Below are positions 26,873-37,252 of a stretch of DNA of 64,000 nt, piece after piece; positions within the stretch are counted from its first letter, which is position 1; every line of letters begins with the position of its first letter. The translations under genes were made by a program, and so were the position numbers. Under the pieces are notes generated by a model. The model was not told the origin of the DNA and did not search any database. It saw nothing but the letters and a program-made list of their open reading frames with translations. Origin of the DNA: Methylomonas albis (lineage in GTDB: Bacteria > Pseudomonadota > Gammaproteobacteria > Methylococcales > Methylomonadaceae); contig NZ_JACXSS010000001.1 in the NCBI RefSeq assembly GCF_014850955.1, forward strand, positions 2,542,001 to 2,606,000. Reading direction: 5' to 3'.

Positions 26873-28846
26873 CTATTGTCGGCAAGTCAAAATAGCTTTA
26901 GCAAACACCCCGTCGCTGCTTTCCAACAAGCTAAAGTGTTGTTTGGCGCGGGTGATGCCGGTGTAAATTAATTCGCGGGTGAGCACCGGGCTGATGTTTT
27001 CCGGCAGGACCAATGCCACATGATTAAACTCCGAGCCTTGTGATTTATGCACGGTGATGGCGAAAGCGGTTTCGACGTCCGGCAGGCGCATTGGCGAGAT
27101 CCAGCGTATTTTTAGATTAGCCGATGGATCGATACCCGCATCGGCACTGGGAAATGCCACTTTAAGCTTGCCGCTACTGTCTCGCAAAGCAATCCCAATA
27201 TCGCCGTTCATTAAGCCCAGATTGTAGTCGTTGCGGGTGATCATCACCGGCCGGCCTTCGTACCATAGCGCCTGCTTGGCTTTGGCAAACAACCATTCTT
27301 CAATACGCTGATTAAGACCCTCTACGCCCCAAGGCCCTTTCCGCAACGCCGACAACACTTGAAACGTATCGAAGGCGGTCAACACTTGCATGGCCCATTC
27401 GTCGTAGCGCTCCGCATTATCCGGCCGGCCATTATTGATTTGCGCTAAATAATAGCCATAACCTCGGCGGGTGGCGTCACCGCTATTTATCACCAGTTTT
27501 CTTAACAAACTATTGGCGGCGTCCGGGCTGGGGTGTTGCCGTAAGGCGATATATTCTGCATGCGGTTTGGGTAGCAAATCCGGGTACTGTGCGGTGTCAA
27601 TTAAGATCGCCTGAGCCTGCAAGGCATCGCCCCGATTCACGGCTTGAGCCAATTGACCAATGCCGCTGTGTGCATCGAAACGATGACTGTGCCGTAACAT
27701 GACGGTTTGTTGATTGATGGCGGAACCGGGCGCTGCGGTAGCTTTGAGTTGTTCGCCGGCATAAGCAGCAATCCAAGCCAGCGTTTCCGCAACATAAGCG
27801 GCGTGTTCTGCACCGCGACATAAATCCCCCATCACCGAACCGGCCTCGACGGATGCCAATTGGTCCTTGTCGCCCAGTAAGATCAACTGCGCGTTGATCG
27901 GTAAGGCTTCTAAAAGCGACGCCATCATTTCCAAATCGATCATCGACGCTTCATCGACAATCACGATGTCGGCGACGATAGGATTGTGGCGATTGTGTAG
28001 AAAGCGCCGCGAATCATGCCGGCTGCCCAGCAAGCGGTGCAAGGTGCTGGCCTTTCTGGGAATAGCTTGTTTAATACTGTCGTCGATAGCCAAGTTGTCG
28101 AGTGCTTTGGCAATCGACTCGCTGACTCTAGCCGCCGCTTTGCCGGTCGGCGCCGCCAGCAAGATATTCAGATGTTTGGGTTTATCGCTCTCCTGTTGCG
28201 CCAGTTCAATCAACAAGGCCAACAGCTTGGTCAAGGTAGTGGTTTTCCCGGTACCCGGCCCGCCGGTGATGATGGCAAAGCGGGCGCGCAAAGCCAGGAT
28301 ACAAGCAATTTTTTGCCAATCCTGGCTTTCCGAGCTGGCGGAAAACAGCGTTTGCAAGCGTGCCACCAACGACACCGGCAAGCTATCTCTCGCCGGTTGC
28401 AAGCGCTGCATAATGCAGGCCTGCGTGATTTGTTCATAGCGCCAGTAACGCCGCAAATACAGCCGGTTGCCCGCCAAAATCAGCGGCGTATCGCCTGCTC
28501 CTGATGACACCAGTCTTGATTGCGATAGCGCCGCTTGCCAGACCTCAAGACTATATACTTTTAAGCGTGCCAACTCGGCCGCCGCCGCGTCCTGCTCAAT
28601 TGCCCAAGCATCATCAGCAGGAATAGCCAGCGTCATTCCCGGCTGCTCACAGAGTTTTGCCAAGTCCAAATACACTTCACCTCTATCCAGCTGATGGCTG
28701 ACCAAGGCCCCTGCCCATAGCACCGGGTCAGACGCCGCCGGGTCGAGATCCAACAGAAATCCCACGAAGGCCCGATTCAAATGACTCAACCAGCCTTTCG
28801 CTACCCAGTGCTGCATGCTGTCTATTACCGCCGCTTGCCGGATCAT
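26873..28846 (-). CDS. recD: Exodeoxyribonuclease V alpha subunit (RecD)
   Basis: A 657-residue superfamily 1B helicase, the 5'-3' motor of RecBCD. Walker A GGPGTGKTTT at about residues 195-204, Walker B VIVDEASMID around 295, and the C-terminal motif FAITVHKSQGSEF. Family length is about 600-700 residues. The start overlaps the recB stop by four bases. With RecB and RecC it repairs double-strand breaks and degrades foreign linear DNA. Confidence 0.96.
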   Translation of the reverse strand: MIRQAAVIDSMQHWVAKGWLSHLNRAFVGFLLDLDPAASDPVLWAGALVSHQLDRGEVYLDLAKLCEQPGMTLAIPADDAWAIEQDAAAAELARLKVYSLEVWQAALSQSRLVSSGAGDTPLILAGNRLYLRRYWRYEQITQACIMQRLQPARDSLPVSLVARLQTLFSASSESQDWQKIACILALRARFAIITGGPGTGKTTTLTKLLALLIELAQQESDKPKHLNILLAAPTGKAAARVSESIAKALDNLAIDDSIKQAIPRKASTLHRLLGSRHDSRRFLHNRHNPIVADIVIVDEASMIDLEMMASLLEALPINAQLILLGDKDQLASVEAGSVMGDLCRGAEHAAYVAETLAWIAAYAGEQLKATAAPGSAINQQTVMLRHSHRFDAHSGIGQLAQAVNRGDALQAQAILIDTAQYPDLLPKPHAEYIALRQHPSPDAANSLLRKLVINSGDATRRGYGYYLAQINNGRPDNAERYDEWAMQVLTAFDTFQVLSALRKGPWGVEGLNQRIEEWLFAKAKQALWYEGRPVMITRNDYNLGLMNGDIGIALRDSSGKLKVAFPSADAGIDPSANLKIRWISPMRLPDVETAFAITVHKSQGSEFNHVALVLPENISPVLTRELIYTGITRAKQHFSLLESSDGVFAKAILTCRQ

Positions 28847-31800
28847 GATGATGCTCCAAACAAGGCATCCAAGCGCTCGATCAATAGCCTGGGTGGTTTA
28901 TCGAATACGCGCCCTGCTGTTGGCCCTTGCGCGCCTCTTAAAAACAAATACAGCCCTCCGCCGATGTGCGTCTCGTAATCGTAAGCAGCGCCCAATCTGA
29001 CTTTCAGCAAACGATGTAAGGCCAGTAAATACAAGCTGTATTGCAGATCGTAACGCTTAGCCAACATGGCCGCAGTCAAGGCTTCTTGCGTATACGCCGC
29101 GTCATCGGCACCCAAACTATTGAATTTATAATCGATCACGTAGTACCGCTGATCGTGCACGAACACCAAGTCGATAAAACCTTTTAGTAACCCGTTTACT
29201 TGGCCGGGCAGTAAGCCAGGACGGGCTTGACCGCCGAAGGTGTGGCGGCTGACCAAGCGGTCCAGTTCCTGAGTGTCAACGGTATCGGCACCCAGCAGAA
29301 ACTCCAGTTCGGCTTGATAGGCATTAGTTTCTAGCGCAGCCAAACTAAGCTTAGCGTCCTCCAGCAAGGGCATGCTCAACCAGTGCGCCAAGGCCGAAGC
29401 GATGACGGCATGTTTGTTCTCCCATTCGCCGATAAAACGCTTTTGAATCAACTCTTGTCTTAAGGCAGGATTTGCGGCCACATTGGCAAAACCGCATTGC
29501 GCGCACTCCTCCAGCAGATCGTGAATCAGCACGCCGGGGCCGGCGCCTCTGGGCAAAGCATGGACACCGGACAAGGGTTTACTAAGCGCCGCAGCAATTT
29601 CGGCTTCGTCGTTTTGCTTATCGTCATGAGCGGTTTCAAACTCCGGCAAGGGCTGAGACTGTTCGTCCGCAGGCGTCAGGTGGTCCGCGATGTGCAAGGC
29701 GCTATAACTGGCTATCCACCAATTACTGAATACTTTACTGAGCGGCACGCGCGCACCAAAGCCACCCTCGTCAGCCAAGACCGGGCTATAGCGCGCGTCG
29801 TCAATTTCCGGTAAAGACGTTATCGAAATCGCGTCACAGCTGCCTTTCAGTTCAATCAGTTGCTCGGCCAAGGCGCTGATGGGCATTTTGGCCTGCCAAT
29901 TGAGTAAGGCACCCATGGCCGATTTTTCCAACTGGCAATCCTTGGTACTGCTGGATTTGACCGGCGCAATGCCCAACCAACAAGCATGCCGGGCTCGGGT
30001 CATCGCCACATACAGCAAACGCAAATCTTCCTGTAACCTTTCTTCGTCGCTGATGGCTTTAATGCGATCTTGTTTATGCAAGTCGATTTGCAAATCCCGG
30101 TTCTCGTCGTGATAGCGGTAATAGGCATTGAAGCGGCCGCCGACCTCCCGGAAACTGCAAATAAACGGCAAAAACACCAGCGGGTATTCCAGGCCTTTGG
30201 ATTTATGGATGGTAACCACTTTAATCAGATTGGCATCGCTTTCCAGCCTGATAATGCCGTCATCGCCGGCCTGGCTACCGCCCGCCTCTATCGCTTCGGC
30301 CAGATACCTGATCAGGGCTTGCTCGCCTTCCAACTGGGTACTGGCGCGTTGTAACAATTCGGCGAGATGCAGCAGATTGGTAATCGATCGTTCGCCTTCA
30401 TTGTCGTCAGTCAGGCGCGCATGCAAACCGTAGTCGTTAATCAGCTGCCGCAAAGCCGGCAAAATGCCATCCTGTTGCCAGCGTTGTTGATACATCAGAA
30501 AGCGCTCCAGATGCAATTCCCAGCCGGGTTCGTCCAAGGCCAGTGAGTGAAGCGCTTGGTAAGACCAAGCGAAGGTCGCCGAGCTTAAGGCCGCGCGCAC
30601 CTTGCGCTCATTACGCGGTTCGGCCAGGGCATTTAACCAAAGCAACATGTCGACTGCTTCGCCGCTGGCAAAGATGGAATCGCGTTCGGACAGGTAGACA
30701 CTGCGCAAGCGGCGGCGTGCCAAAGCGTTGCGTATCGCCGTTGCTTCGGTGCCGCTGCGGACCAGGATGGCAATGTCGCCAGGCTGCAAGGCCCGCATGC
30801 CGGATGCCGAGCTAAACCCGGTTTGCCCTGCATCAGCTGACTTCAGTAATTTAACAATCTGACTGGCGGTCACCTCTGCCATTGTTTCCCGATAGGCCGG
30901 CATGCCGACCGCGCCCTCGGTTTTCCAATGCCACAGCGTTAAGGCCGGGGCGGCTTGCTTATCGATAAGCCATACCTCGTCGCGGCCCTGGGCCTTGACC
31001 GGCAAAAAAGGTAAAGGATTATCTTGTGCCGTTTTAAATCTGAACGCGCCCCGCTCTTGTTGATCGGCTTGCAAAAAAACCTGATTGACCGCATCGACTA
31101 AGGCCTGGGTGGAACGGTAATTGGTACCCAGGGTGTAATGCCGGCCGTTGGTGTCGCTATGCGCTTTAAGATAGGTATAAATATCCGCGCCGCGGAACGA
31201 GTAGATAGCTTGCTTCGGATCGCCAATCATCAAACACGCACAATCAACTGCGGCCGGCGTAGCGTAGAGCATGGAAAAAATCCGGTATTGCAGCGGGTCA
31301 GTATCCTGAAACTCGTCGATCAATGCAATCGGATACTGCTCGCGAATCACCTGCGCGAGCCTGTCGCCATTGCGGCCTTGCAGCGCGTTATCCAGCCGAA
31401 TCAGCATGTCGTCGAAAGTCATCCTGGCGATGCGTTGTTTTTCAAAATCGTAACGCTGCCTGATCCAATGCACAGCGTGCTTGATCAGCTCGACTTTTAA
31501 ACTGGGCAGCGCCGCCAGTTCCGCGGGCAAGCAGCCTATCGCCGCAAAACCAGGATGCTCCGGCGGGGTTTGCCCTGGATTGGCTAATTGTGCCATGCCG
31601 GCCGGCGACAGATTCTCAAAGCCCTTGCCGATGTCCAGCGTATCCTGCAAAGGGTCCAGGCTCCAGGCTTCGATTTTGTCCAGCCAGTTGCGGCGATTAG
31701 TGGCGTTGTAATTTTTTGCCGGCAGCACTTTGGTTTCTATAGCCGCCTCTAATAATTCGCGCACTTCCGGCAGCCAACTTAGCCAAGGCGCTTTTAACGC

Positions 31801-32511
31801 TTGTAACGCCGACTGCCTGATGGACACGACCGCGGAAATCAATTCTTTAATCGGTTGACCGTCGGCCACACCCACCGGTATCGGCTCAGCGTTACCCAGC
31901 AGCGAACGCACCGCCAGCAGTAATTCGTCCGGATGTTTGAACAACGCATACAGACTTGGAAAATCGGCATCGTTGGACATCTCGTAATAGAAACTGCGCC
32001 AATAGTCCCGCACTACCTCATTCAACAATTCCGTGTCGTCGGTATTCACTTCCTGCCGAAACAAACTGCCGCTATCAAAAGCATGCTGTTGCAACATGCG
32101 ATTACACCAACTGTGGATGGTATACACCGCCGCCTCGTCCATCCAGTTGGCCGCCAATTCCAAACGCCGGGCGCAGGCCGGCCAGTCCACTTCAGGATAA
32201 GCGGCACGGATGTCTTGTAAGAAGGCATCCTTCGTCGGCAATTGCTGACGAAAAAACCGCGCCGCCTCACTCAAGCGCTCGCGTATCCGTTCCCGCAGTT
32301 CCTTGGTGGCGGCCTCGGTGAAGGTCACCACCAAAATATCCGGCGGCAATAGATACCGGCTGAGTTCAGTATTCTCGGGATGGTGTCCCAGAATTAAGCG
32401 CACATATAAAGCCGCGATGGTGTAAGTCTTACCGGTGCCGGCGCTGGCTTCGATCAGCCGGGTAGCCGATAACGGAAATTCGAGGGGGTTGAGTGGGATT
32501 GCGCTGGTCAT
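28843..32511 (-). CDS. recB: Exodeoxyribonuclease V beta subunit (RecB)
   Basis: A 1222-residue UvrD-like helicase with a C-terminal nuclease domain. Walker A ASAGTGKTYT at about residues 22-31, motif II LIDEFQDTDP, motif VI LYVAMTRARHA, and the nuclease active site YYVIDYKFNSLG near residue 1120. It is the 3'-5' motor and the only nuclease of the RecBCD complex. Overlaps recC and recD by four bases each. The ptrA gene found between recC and recB in E. coli is absent. Confidence 0.97.
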   Translation of the reverse strand: MTSAIPLNPLEFPLSATRLIEASAGTGKTYTIAALYVRLILGHHPENTELSRYLLPPDILVVTFTEAATKELRERIRERLSEAARFFRQQLPTKDAFLQDIRAAYPEVDWPACARRLELAANWMDEAAVYTIHSWCNRMLQQHAFDSGSLFRQEVNTDDTELLNEVVRDYWRSFYYEMSNDADFPSLYALFKHPDELLLAVRSLLGNAEPIPVGVADGQPIKELISAVVSIRQSALQALKAPWLSWLPEVRELLEAAIETKVLPAKNYNATNRRNWLDKIEAWSLDPLQDTLDIGKGFENLSPAGMAQLANPGQTPPEHPGFAAIGCLPAELAALPSLKVELIKHAVHWIRQRYDFEKQRIARMTFDDMLIRLDNALQGRNGDRLAQVIREQYPIALIDEFQDTDPLQYRIFSMLYATPAAVDCACLMIGDPKQAIYSFRGADIYTYLKAHSDTNGRHYTLGTNYRSTQALVDAVNQVFLQADQQERGAFRFKTAQDNPLPFLPVKAQGRDEVWLIDKQAAPALTLWHWKTEGAVGMPAYRETMAEVTASQIVKLLKSADAGQTGFSSASGMRALQPGDIAILVRSGTEATAIRNALARRRLRSVYLSERDSIFASGEAVDMLLWLNALAEPRNERKVRAALSSATFAWSYQALHSLALDEPGWELHLERFLMYQQRWQQDGILPALRQLINDYGLHARLTDDNEGERSITNLLHLAELLQRASTQLEGEQALIRYLAEAIEAGGSQAGDDGIIRLESDANLIKVVTIHKSKGLEYPLVFLPFICSFREVGGRFNAYYRYHDENRDLQIDLHKQDRIKAISDEERLQEDLRLLYVAMTRARHACWLGIAPVKSSSTKDCQLEKSAMGALLNWQAKMPISALAEQLIELKGSCDAISITSLPEIDDARYSPVLADEGGFGARVPLSKVFSNWWIASYSALHIADHLTPADEQSQPLPEFETAHDDKQNDEAEIAAALSKPLSGVHALPRGAGPGVLIHDLLEECAQCGFANVAANPALRQELIQKRFIGEWENKHAVIASALAHWLSMPLLEDAKLSLAALETNAYQAELEFLLGADTVDTQELDRLVSRHTFGGQARPGLLPGQVNGLLKGFIDLVFVHDQRYYVIDYKFNSLGADDAAYTQEALTAAMLAKRYDLQYSLYLLALHRLLKVRLGAAYDYETHIGGGLYLFLRGAQGPTAGRVFDKPPRLLIERLDALFGASS

Positions 32512-35500
32512 ACCGACACCTCCCCTGCCCCAGGCAATTCCCGGATGTGCGCCGGCATCGGCCGATACAAATTATCCGCCCAGTTTGCAAAATCCTTGTC
32601 TGCGACAAACGCCGTCAAACTGGCAAAATTGGGAAAGAAGCGTGCCAGATAGGCGTCGTATTGCACTTCGCCGGCATTCCAGTCGTCGCCGTCATATCTG
32701 GCTTGGGCTTTTTCCCGCGCAGTTTCCGGAGGGGCGGCAAGCCAGCAAAATGCGGTGCGGCAAGCCACCGGCAACGGCGCTTGCATGCCGTCGTGATAAG
32801 CAGCAACCAGGTCTTGCAACTGTTGGTAAGCGTCGTCTTGCTCGACAACGGGCATTTCAAGTACCGTGTCGGCACCGACAACTAAGGTGTTTACCGGCAA
32901 ACTATCGGCGCAAGCGGCCAAATGCTGTAGCCACTGCAAAAATAAATTCGGATACTTGATGGATTTATCCTTATTCAGCAGATTTTGCGCCGTCAAATGC
33001 AACAGACCGGCTTGCTGGTTGTGCCGGCGCAGTTGACTAAGATCGCCGGTCAGTTGCACCGTCACGCCGTCGGCCAATGCAAAAGGCGCCAGCTGCAACA
33101 CGTGCGGTTCTAAAACCTCTGACCACACCATAGCCAACTCGCGATAACGCTCCCAAGCCGCTGTGACCGGCTCGGCCAAGGCCGCGAAACTCGCCTGGGC
33201 AAAACCGCCCAAGGGCAATTGGCCTTTCTGCGTCATCACGGCCTGCTGCCCGGATAGATATTCTTCCAAGTCGTCCGGATGCTCTGTGGTTAAACCCTGA
33301 AGCAATTCATCGCAGAATAAATAGGCTTGCAGATTATCGATCCCAAACGGCTCGCAGTCTTCGCTGGTAACGGTCAGGCTATCAAAGCCAAACTTGAGGG
33401 TTTGATTACAAAAACTTTTCACCGGCGCGCGTAAAAACCGCGCAAGTGATTCCAGGCTCAAGGCGTAGGTTTTATCATCCGCGCTGGGGACGATTTGCCC
33501 GCTAAGCGGCTGAGCCGCCGGCGGTACGAACCATTCCCTGGCATAGGTAAAAAGGCTGGGATCACGGTGTTTTTGCACATAGGCTTCGCTAAACGGTTGC
33601 AATGGATGCGCGACGGTAATTCTCTCCAACAATGCAGGCTGATCGGCAAGTGCCCAGCCCTGCGCCAGCATGTCGCGCAATTGACTGATTAAAACCGAAG
33701 GCGGCCGCTCGCTGTTATCGCGGATACTGCGCCCTACCCAGCTGATATATAGCTGTTCGCGCGCCGACAGCAACGCTTCCAGAAATAGATATTGATCGTC
33801 TTGCCGACGCGAACGATCACCGGGGCGATATTGACCGCGCTGGCTCATCAAATCGAAACTATGCGCTTGTTGATTGCGCGGATAGTCGCCGTCGTTCATG
33901 CCCAACAGGCAAATCAGTCTAAACGGGATGGCGCGCATCGGCATCAAGGTACAGAAATTCACCCGACCGCTGAGAAAGCGTTGATGCAAGGACGGTTCGT
34001 CAACCCCAGCCAGCCAGGCCTCGCGTACCACGGGGATGGGCAGTAAATCCGTCTCGCTTAAACCGGCTTGTGCGCAGTGTCTGGCCCAACTCGTTAAGGC
34101 ACTTGTTAGAGTTTCCAGGGTTTTTCGCTCGCGCTCATCGCTTACTTGAAAAAAATCGTTCAGCAATTCGGACAATAGCTGCTGCCATTGGGCTGGCGCG
34201 TATTCCAGCCGCAATAGCTCTGCGTATTTTTCCAGCGTTTCCAATAAAAACGCCAGACCGCCCAGCCATTTTGCATCCAGGCCGCCGATTTCTTCGTAGG
34301 GTTGAATTTCATCGAACGGTGCACCGGTACCGACCGCATACCCCAACAACATGCGCCGCAGTCCAAACTGCCAGGTATTGGCTTGCAGGTTTGCGGGCAT
34401 ATTGACTCGTTCCGCGCGCTGCCGGGCGTTCAAGCCCCAGCGGATGCCGGATTCTTCAATCCACTGATGTAGTTTGGAGATGGCGGTTTCGTCTATCTCA
34501 AACCGCGCCCGCAGGGCCGGCACTTCCAGCAAGCCGAGAAATTCACTGACCGCAAAGCGCGACTCCGGTAGATTCAGCAGGGCTTCCACGGCAAGCAGCA
34601 GCGGATTTTGCCCGCGCTGTTGCTGGTCGGCCAAGCTGTAGGGAATATAACGCGGATCATCGCTTTGAATTTGGCCGAACACCGCATGGATATGCGGAGC
34701 ATAGGTATTGATGTCCGGCACCATCACAATGATATAACGTGGATACAAAGGCTTGCCATTTTGCTGCGCACTATCGAAACGCGCCAACAATTGATCGTGC
34801 AGAATTTCGACTTCACGTTGCGGACTATGGGCGATATGAAATTGGATAGACGTATCGGCGCTGGCCAGGCATACCGGTTGCTCGGGCAAGGGTTCTAAGT
34901 CCAAAATAGATTGCTGCAGATGTTGCAGCAAACTCCGACTTCCCGCATCCCCGTACTCTTTGAACATATCAATTTTGCTGTCGGGCCAATGCCAGTTGGC
35001 GTAGGCTTGGGTTTCATCGAAATGATCCAGCAAACGAATATAATCCCGGCCCTGTTTGCCCCAAGCGGCCAATAAAGGCGGCGCCTGTAAATGCAATTCC
35101 GCATCGCTTAATGCCGCACTCATACCGGATTTGTAGGACTGGCGACGGCGTTCGGCTTTCAGCAGTTCTTTGTCTTCGATGATGTCGGCCCAATAGTGCT
35201 GACAAGGGTTATGCACAAACAATACGATCTGACAGAATCGGCCCAACTTGGCCAATACTTCCAGCGCTTGCTGCGGTAAGGACGATAAACCGAATAACAT
35301 GACGCGGCGCGGCATACCGGCGGGCCGGGCAGTCAAGGTATCGATTTTAGCCATGAATTGGGCATGAACCGCTGCCCTGCTGGCAAACGGCGAGGACTCT
35401 TCACCCAAATCCTCGAGCACGGCGCGCCACAAAGCGGCTTGCCAAAGTTGCGCGCTCGGCAGAGGGTTGCTCTCGCCATGCCCGTTGCGCAACACATCTT

Positions 35501-35999
35501 GTCCCACCGCCCAATCAGACACCCAATCGGAGCGATACACTTGATATTGGTCGAACAGGTCCGCCAGCTGTTCGGCAAGTTGGTGACGTTTGCGGCAATG
35601 ACTGTCGTCGGTCAAAAAACTAGCCAGGGTTTCGAAACCCGGTTGTTTCAGCAAACCTGGCAACAGGCGATATAAACGCCAAATAAGCGGATCTTTGGCT
35701 AAGGTTTGCTCGGTGGGAATCTGCTCGCCCAATATTGCTCGGTAAACACTCCAGATAAACAAAGACGGCAGTTGCATCTTCAGCGCGGCGGCAATGCCTA
35801 GCGAAGAATTTTGCGCCAGACTTTGCTTCAACCAATGCCCCATGCCGTTGCTCTGCACCAGAAAAATCTCGTTTTCCAAGGGCAGCAAGGGATGCTGTCT
35901 GAGCCAGTACTCGACCACATCGCGGAGTTCTTCCAGTTGATTGGAGTGGATCACGGCGATGCCGTTATCCAGGGAATGTGCGTGACCTGATTCAGGCAT
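32508..35999 (-). CDS. recC: Exodeoxyribonuclease V gamma subunit (RecC)
   Basis: A 1163-residue protein, somewhat longer than the E. coli RecC. It resembles an inactive helicase and reads the Chi site in the RecBCD complex. Identified from SNGMGHWLKQ at the N-terminus, HIAHSPQREVEILHD and VPDINTYAPHI in the middle and LLGMNDGDYPRN, which are typical RecC segments. First gene of a recC-recB-recD operon. No clear Shine-Dalgarno sequence precedes the ATG at 35999. Confidence 0.95.
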   Translation of the reverse strand: MPESGHAHSLDNGIAVIHSNQLEELRDVVEYWLRQHPLLPLENEIFLVQSNGMGHWLKQSLAQNSSLGIAAALKMQLPSLFIWSVYRAILGEQIPTEQTLAKDPLIWRLYRLLPGLLKQPGFETLASFLTDDSHCRKRHQLAEQLADLFDQYQVYRSDWVSDWAVGQDVLRNGHGESNPLPSAQLWQAALWRAVLEDLGEESSPFASRAAVHAQFMAKIDTLTARPAGMPRRVMLFGLSSLPQQALEVLAKLGRFCQIVLFVHNPCQHYWADIIEDKELLKAERRRQSYKSGMSAALSDAELHLQAPPLLAAWGKQGRDYIRLLDHFDETQAYANWHWPDSKIDMFKEYGDAGSRSLLQHLQQSILDLEPLPEQPVCLASADTSIQFHIAHSPQREVEILHDQLLARFDSAQQNGKPLYPRYIIVMVPDINTYAPHIHAVFGQIQSDDPRYIPYSLADQQQRGQNPLLLAVEALLNLPESRFAVSEFLGLLEVPALRARFEIDETAISKLHQWIEESGIRWGLNARQRAERVNMPANLQANTWQFGLRRMLLGYAVGTGAPFDEIQPYEEIGGLDAKWLGGLAFLLETLEKYAELLRLEYAPAQWQQLLSELLNDFFQVSDERERKTLETLTSALTSWARHCAQAGLSETDLLPIPVVREAWLAGVDEPSLHQRFLSGRVNFCTLMPMRAIPFRLICLLGMNDGDYPRNQQAHSFDLMSQRGQYRPGDRSRRQDDQYLFLEALLSAREQLYISWVGRSIRDNSERPPSVLISQLRDMLAQGWALADQPALLERITVAHPLQPFSEAYVQKHRDPSLFTYAREWFVPPAAQPLSGQIVPSADDKTYALSLESLARFLRAPVKSFCNQTLKFGFDSLTVTSEDCEPFGIDNLQAYLFCDELLQGLTTEHPDDLEEYLSGQQAVMTQKGQLPLGGFAQASFAALAEPVTAAWERYRELAMVWSEVLEPHVLQLAPFALADGVTVQLTGDLSQLRRHNQQAGLLHLTAQNLLNKDKSIKYPNLFLQWLQHLAACADSLPVNTLVVGADTVLEMPVVEQDDAYQQLQDLVAAYHDGMQAPLPVACRTAFCWLAAPPETAREKAQARYDGDDWNAGEVQYDAYLARFFPNFASLTAFVADKDFANWADNLYRPMPAHIRELPGAGEVSV

Positions 36000-36504
36000 G
36001 ATGGGTTGGTATTGGTTAAGGATGAGCGATGGACCCTATTATCGCCTTTTTTGCCCAGGCCATCGAGAAGGTAGAAATTGGCGCTTATGAATATCACCGG
36101 CGGTATCGGGGCCTAAGCAAAATAGCGCTATTGGTTCAGAGAAAACCGCGCCTCCACTTCTCATAAGACAAAGAAGGATAATCTTTTACACCTTGGCCTA
36201 AGGTTCGACAGATGGCAGATATTGTGGAGCGACAGACCAATAAGCTGTCATTGAAAATGTCCCACCTTGCTTAGCTTTAGTGCATTGTGGCGGGTGTATT
36301 TCGGTAGGTTCAAAGGGTAGCTCGGAAGTACCCGGCCGACCTTCGAAACAACCCAGCGGAGTTTCCTAAGTACCCGGCCGATTCTTTGGATATCAAGGAC
36401 TAAGCAAAATGGGAAGTCGCTTATCATTTGGCATCGAATCCTTGGTATCGACCGGCGGCTGCCGACCCAAGCAAATTATAAAGTGATAGTTGAAAATATT
36501 TTGT
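36000..36504. other. Intergenic region with duplicated AAGTACCCGGCCGA motif
   Basis: No gene is convincing in these 505 bases. The 14-base sequence AAGTACCCGGCCGA occurs twice, at 36326-36339 and 36368-36381, 42 bases apart, and CTAAGCAAAAT occurs near 36113 and 36401. The promoter of recC should lie at the right end of the recC side. The remainder may be decayed coding or mobile DNA, but I could not identify a source. Confidence 0.4.
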
Positions 36505-36954
36505 TTACAGCCTGTTAGCCGCATGCCTTTTTCTGATTATTGAAAAACCGAATAGACCGGAACCAAAGAGTATTCCGGCAGCTGGTATCGGCACGGGTGC
36601 CAGTGTCGAGCTTATACTGCTATTTAAAAAAGCGCCACCGGCAGGATTGGCAAAGTTGTCCAGGTCGAGCGAGTTGATGTGTCCGATTAAATCAACGGAG
36701 TCCGTATTGCAAGCTGGCCCGATACCGAAGGGGCAGTAGCCATAATCGTATATCCGCACACTACCCATGGTAGTAAAAGTATCTCCCCCTGGGTGGCCGA
36801 CGGTAAAGTAATCGGCCTCCACCATTGGATCAGCAAGACTCAGCGTTAGAGAAGACACAATCGCAATTGCCGAATGCAACGTAACAAAATTGGAATTTAA
36901 AAAGCTGAACTCAAGAGCGCCAGCATTTTTCGGTAAAGCTGAAATGGGTCCCAT
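36505..36954 (-). CDS. PEP-CTERM protein lacking a signal peptide, probable 5'-truncated gene
   Basis: The 149-residue product ends in VPIPAAGILFGSGLFGF followed by RKRH, a good PEP-CTERM tag. Its N-terminus (MGPISALPKNAG) lacks a signal peptide, which such proteins need to reach exosortase. The upstream DNA at 36955-37250 has no matching frame. Most likely the 5' part was lost in a rearrangement. Two cysteines in CPFGIGPACN are close together. Confidence 0.6.
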   Translation of the reverse strand: MGPISALPKNAGALEFSFLNSNFVTLHSAIAIVSSLTLSLADPMVEADYFTVGHPGGDTFTTMGSVRIYDYGYCPFGIGPACNTDSVDLIGHINSLDLDNFANPAGGAFLNSSISSTLAPVPIPAAGILFGSGLFGFSIIRKRHAANRL

Positions 36955-37023
36955 CCGATTTCAGCGCGAAAAATTTGCTGGCAGTTTATGCCTTCGGCGG
37001 CCCCGACTCGTCCGCGTCACCTC

Positions 37024-37049
37024 GTTTCGACCCAACAGGGGGTCGAAAC
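37024..37049. repeat. Inverted repeat in the gap between two PEP-CTERM genes
   Basis: GTTTCGACCC (37024-37033) pairs with GGGTCGAAAC (37040-37049) around a six-base loop. The surrounding 36955-37252 interval is GC-rich and non-coding; it looks like inserted or decayed sequence at the place where the 36505-36954 gene lost its start. Confidence 0.55.
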
Positions 37050-37252
37050 ATCGGCTCTCGCATGACTTGACGCCGTGTCGCGATGCCTTGCAGGTTTTCT
37101 CCGCTTCGCTGCGAAAACCCGCCCGGCGCTACGGCTATCGGGGACTAAAAATCGTCACTTCGCTATCGCTCCGTTTCCAAGATTTTCAGCGGTGGTTATC
37201 AGTCTGGGAAATAAGGTCAAACGGATAACCTTCAGCGCTGAAAAGGACAGCT

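Noticed and set aside
26703-26885. A 60-codon minus-strand frame after recD
   Set aside because: It needs a TTG start inside the recD end, has no Shine-Dalgarno sequence and no recognisable family.
36326-36381. Duplicated AAGTACCCGGCCGA as a CRISPR-like unit
   Set aside because: Only two copies with a 28-base spacer, no further repeats and no cas genes.
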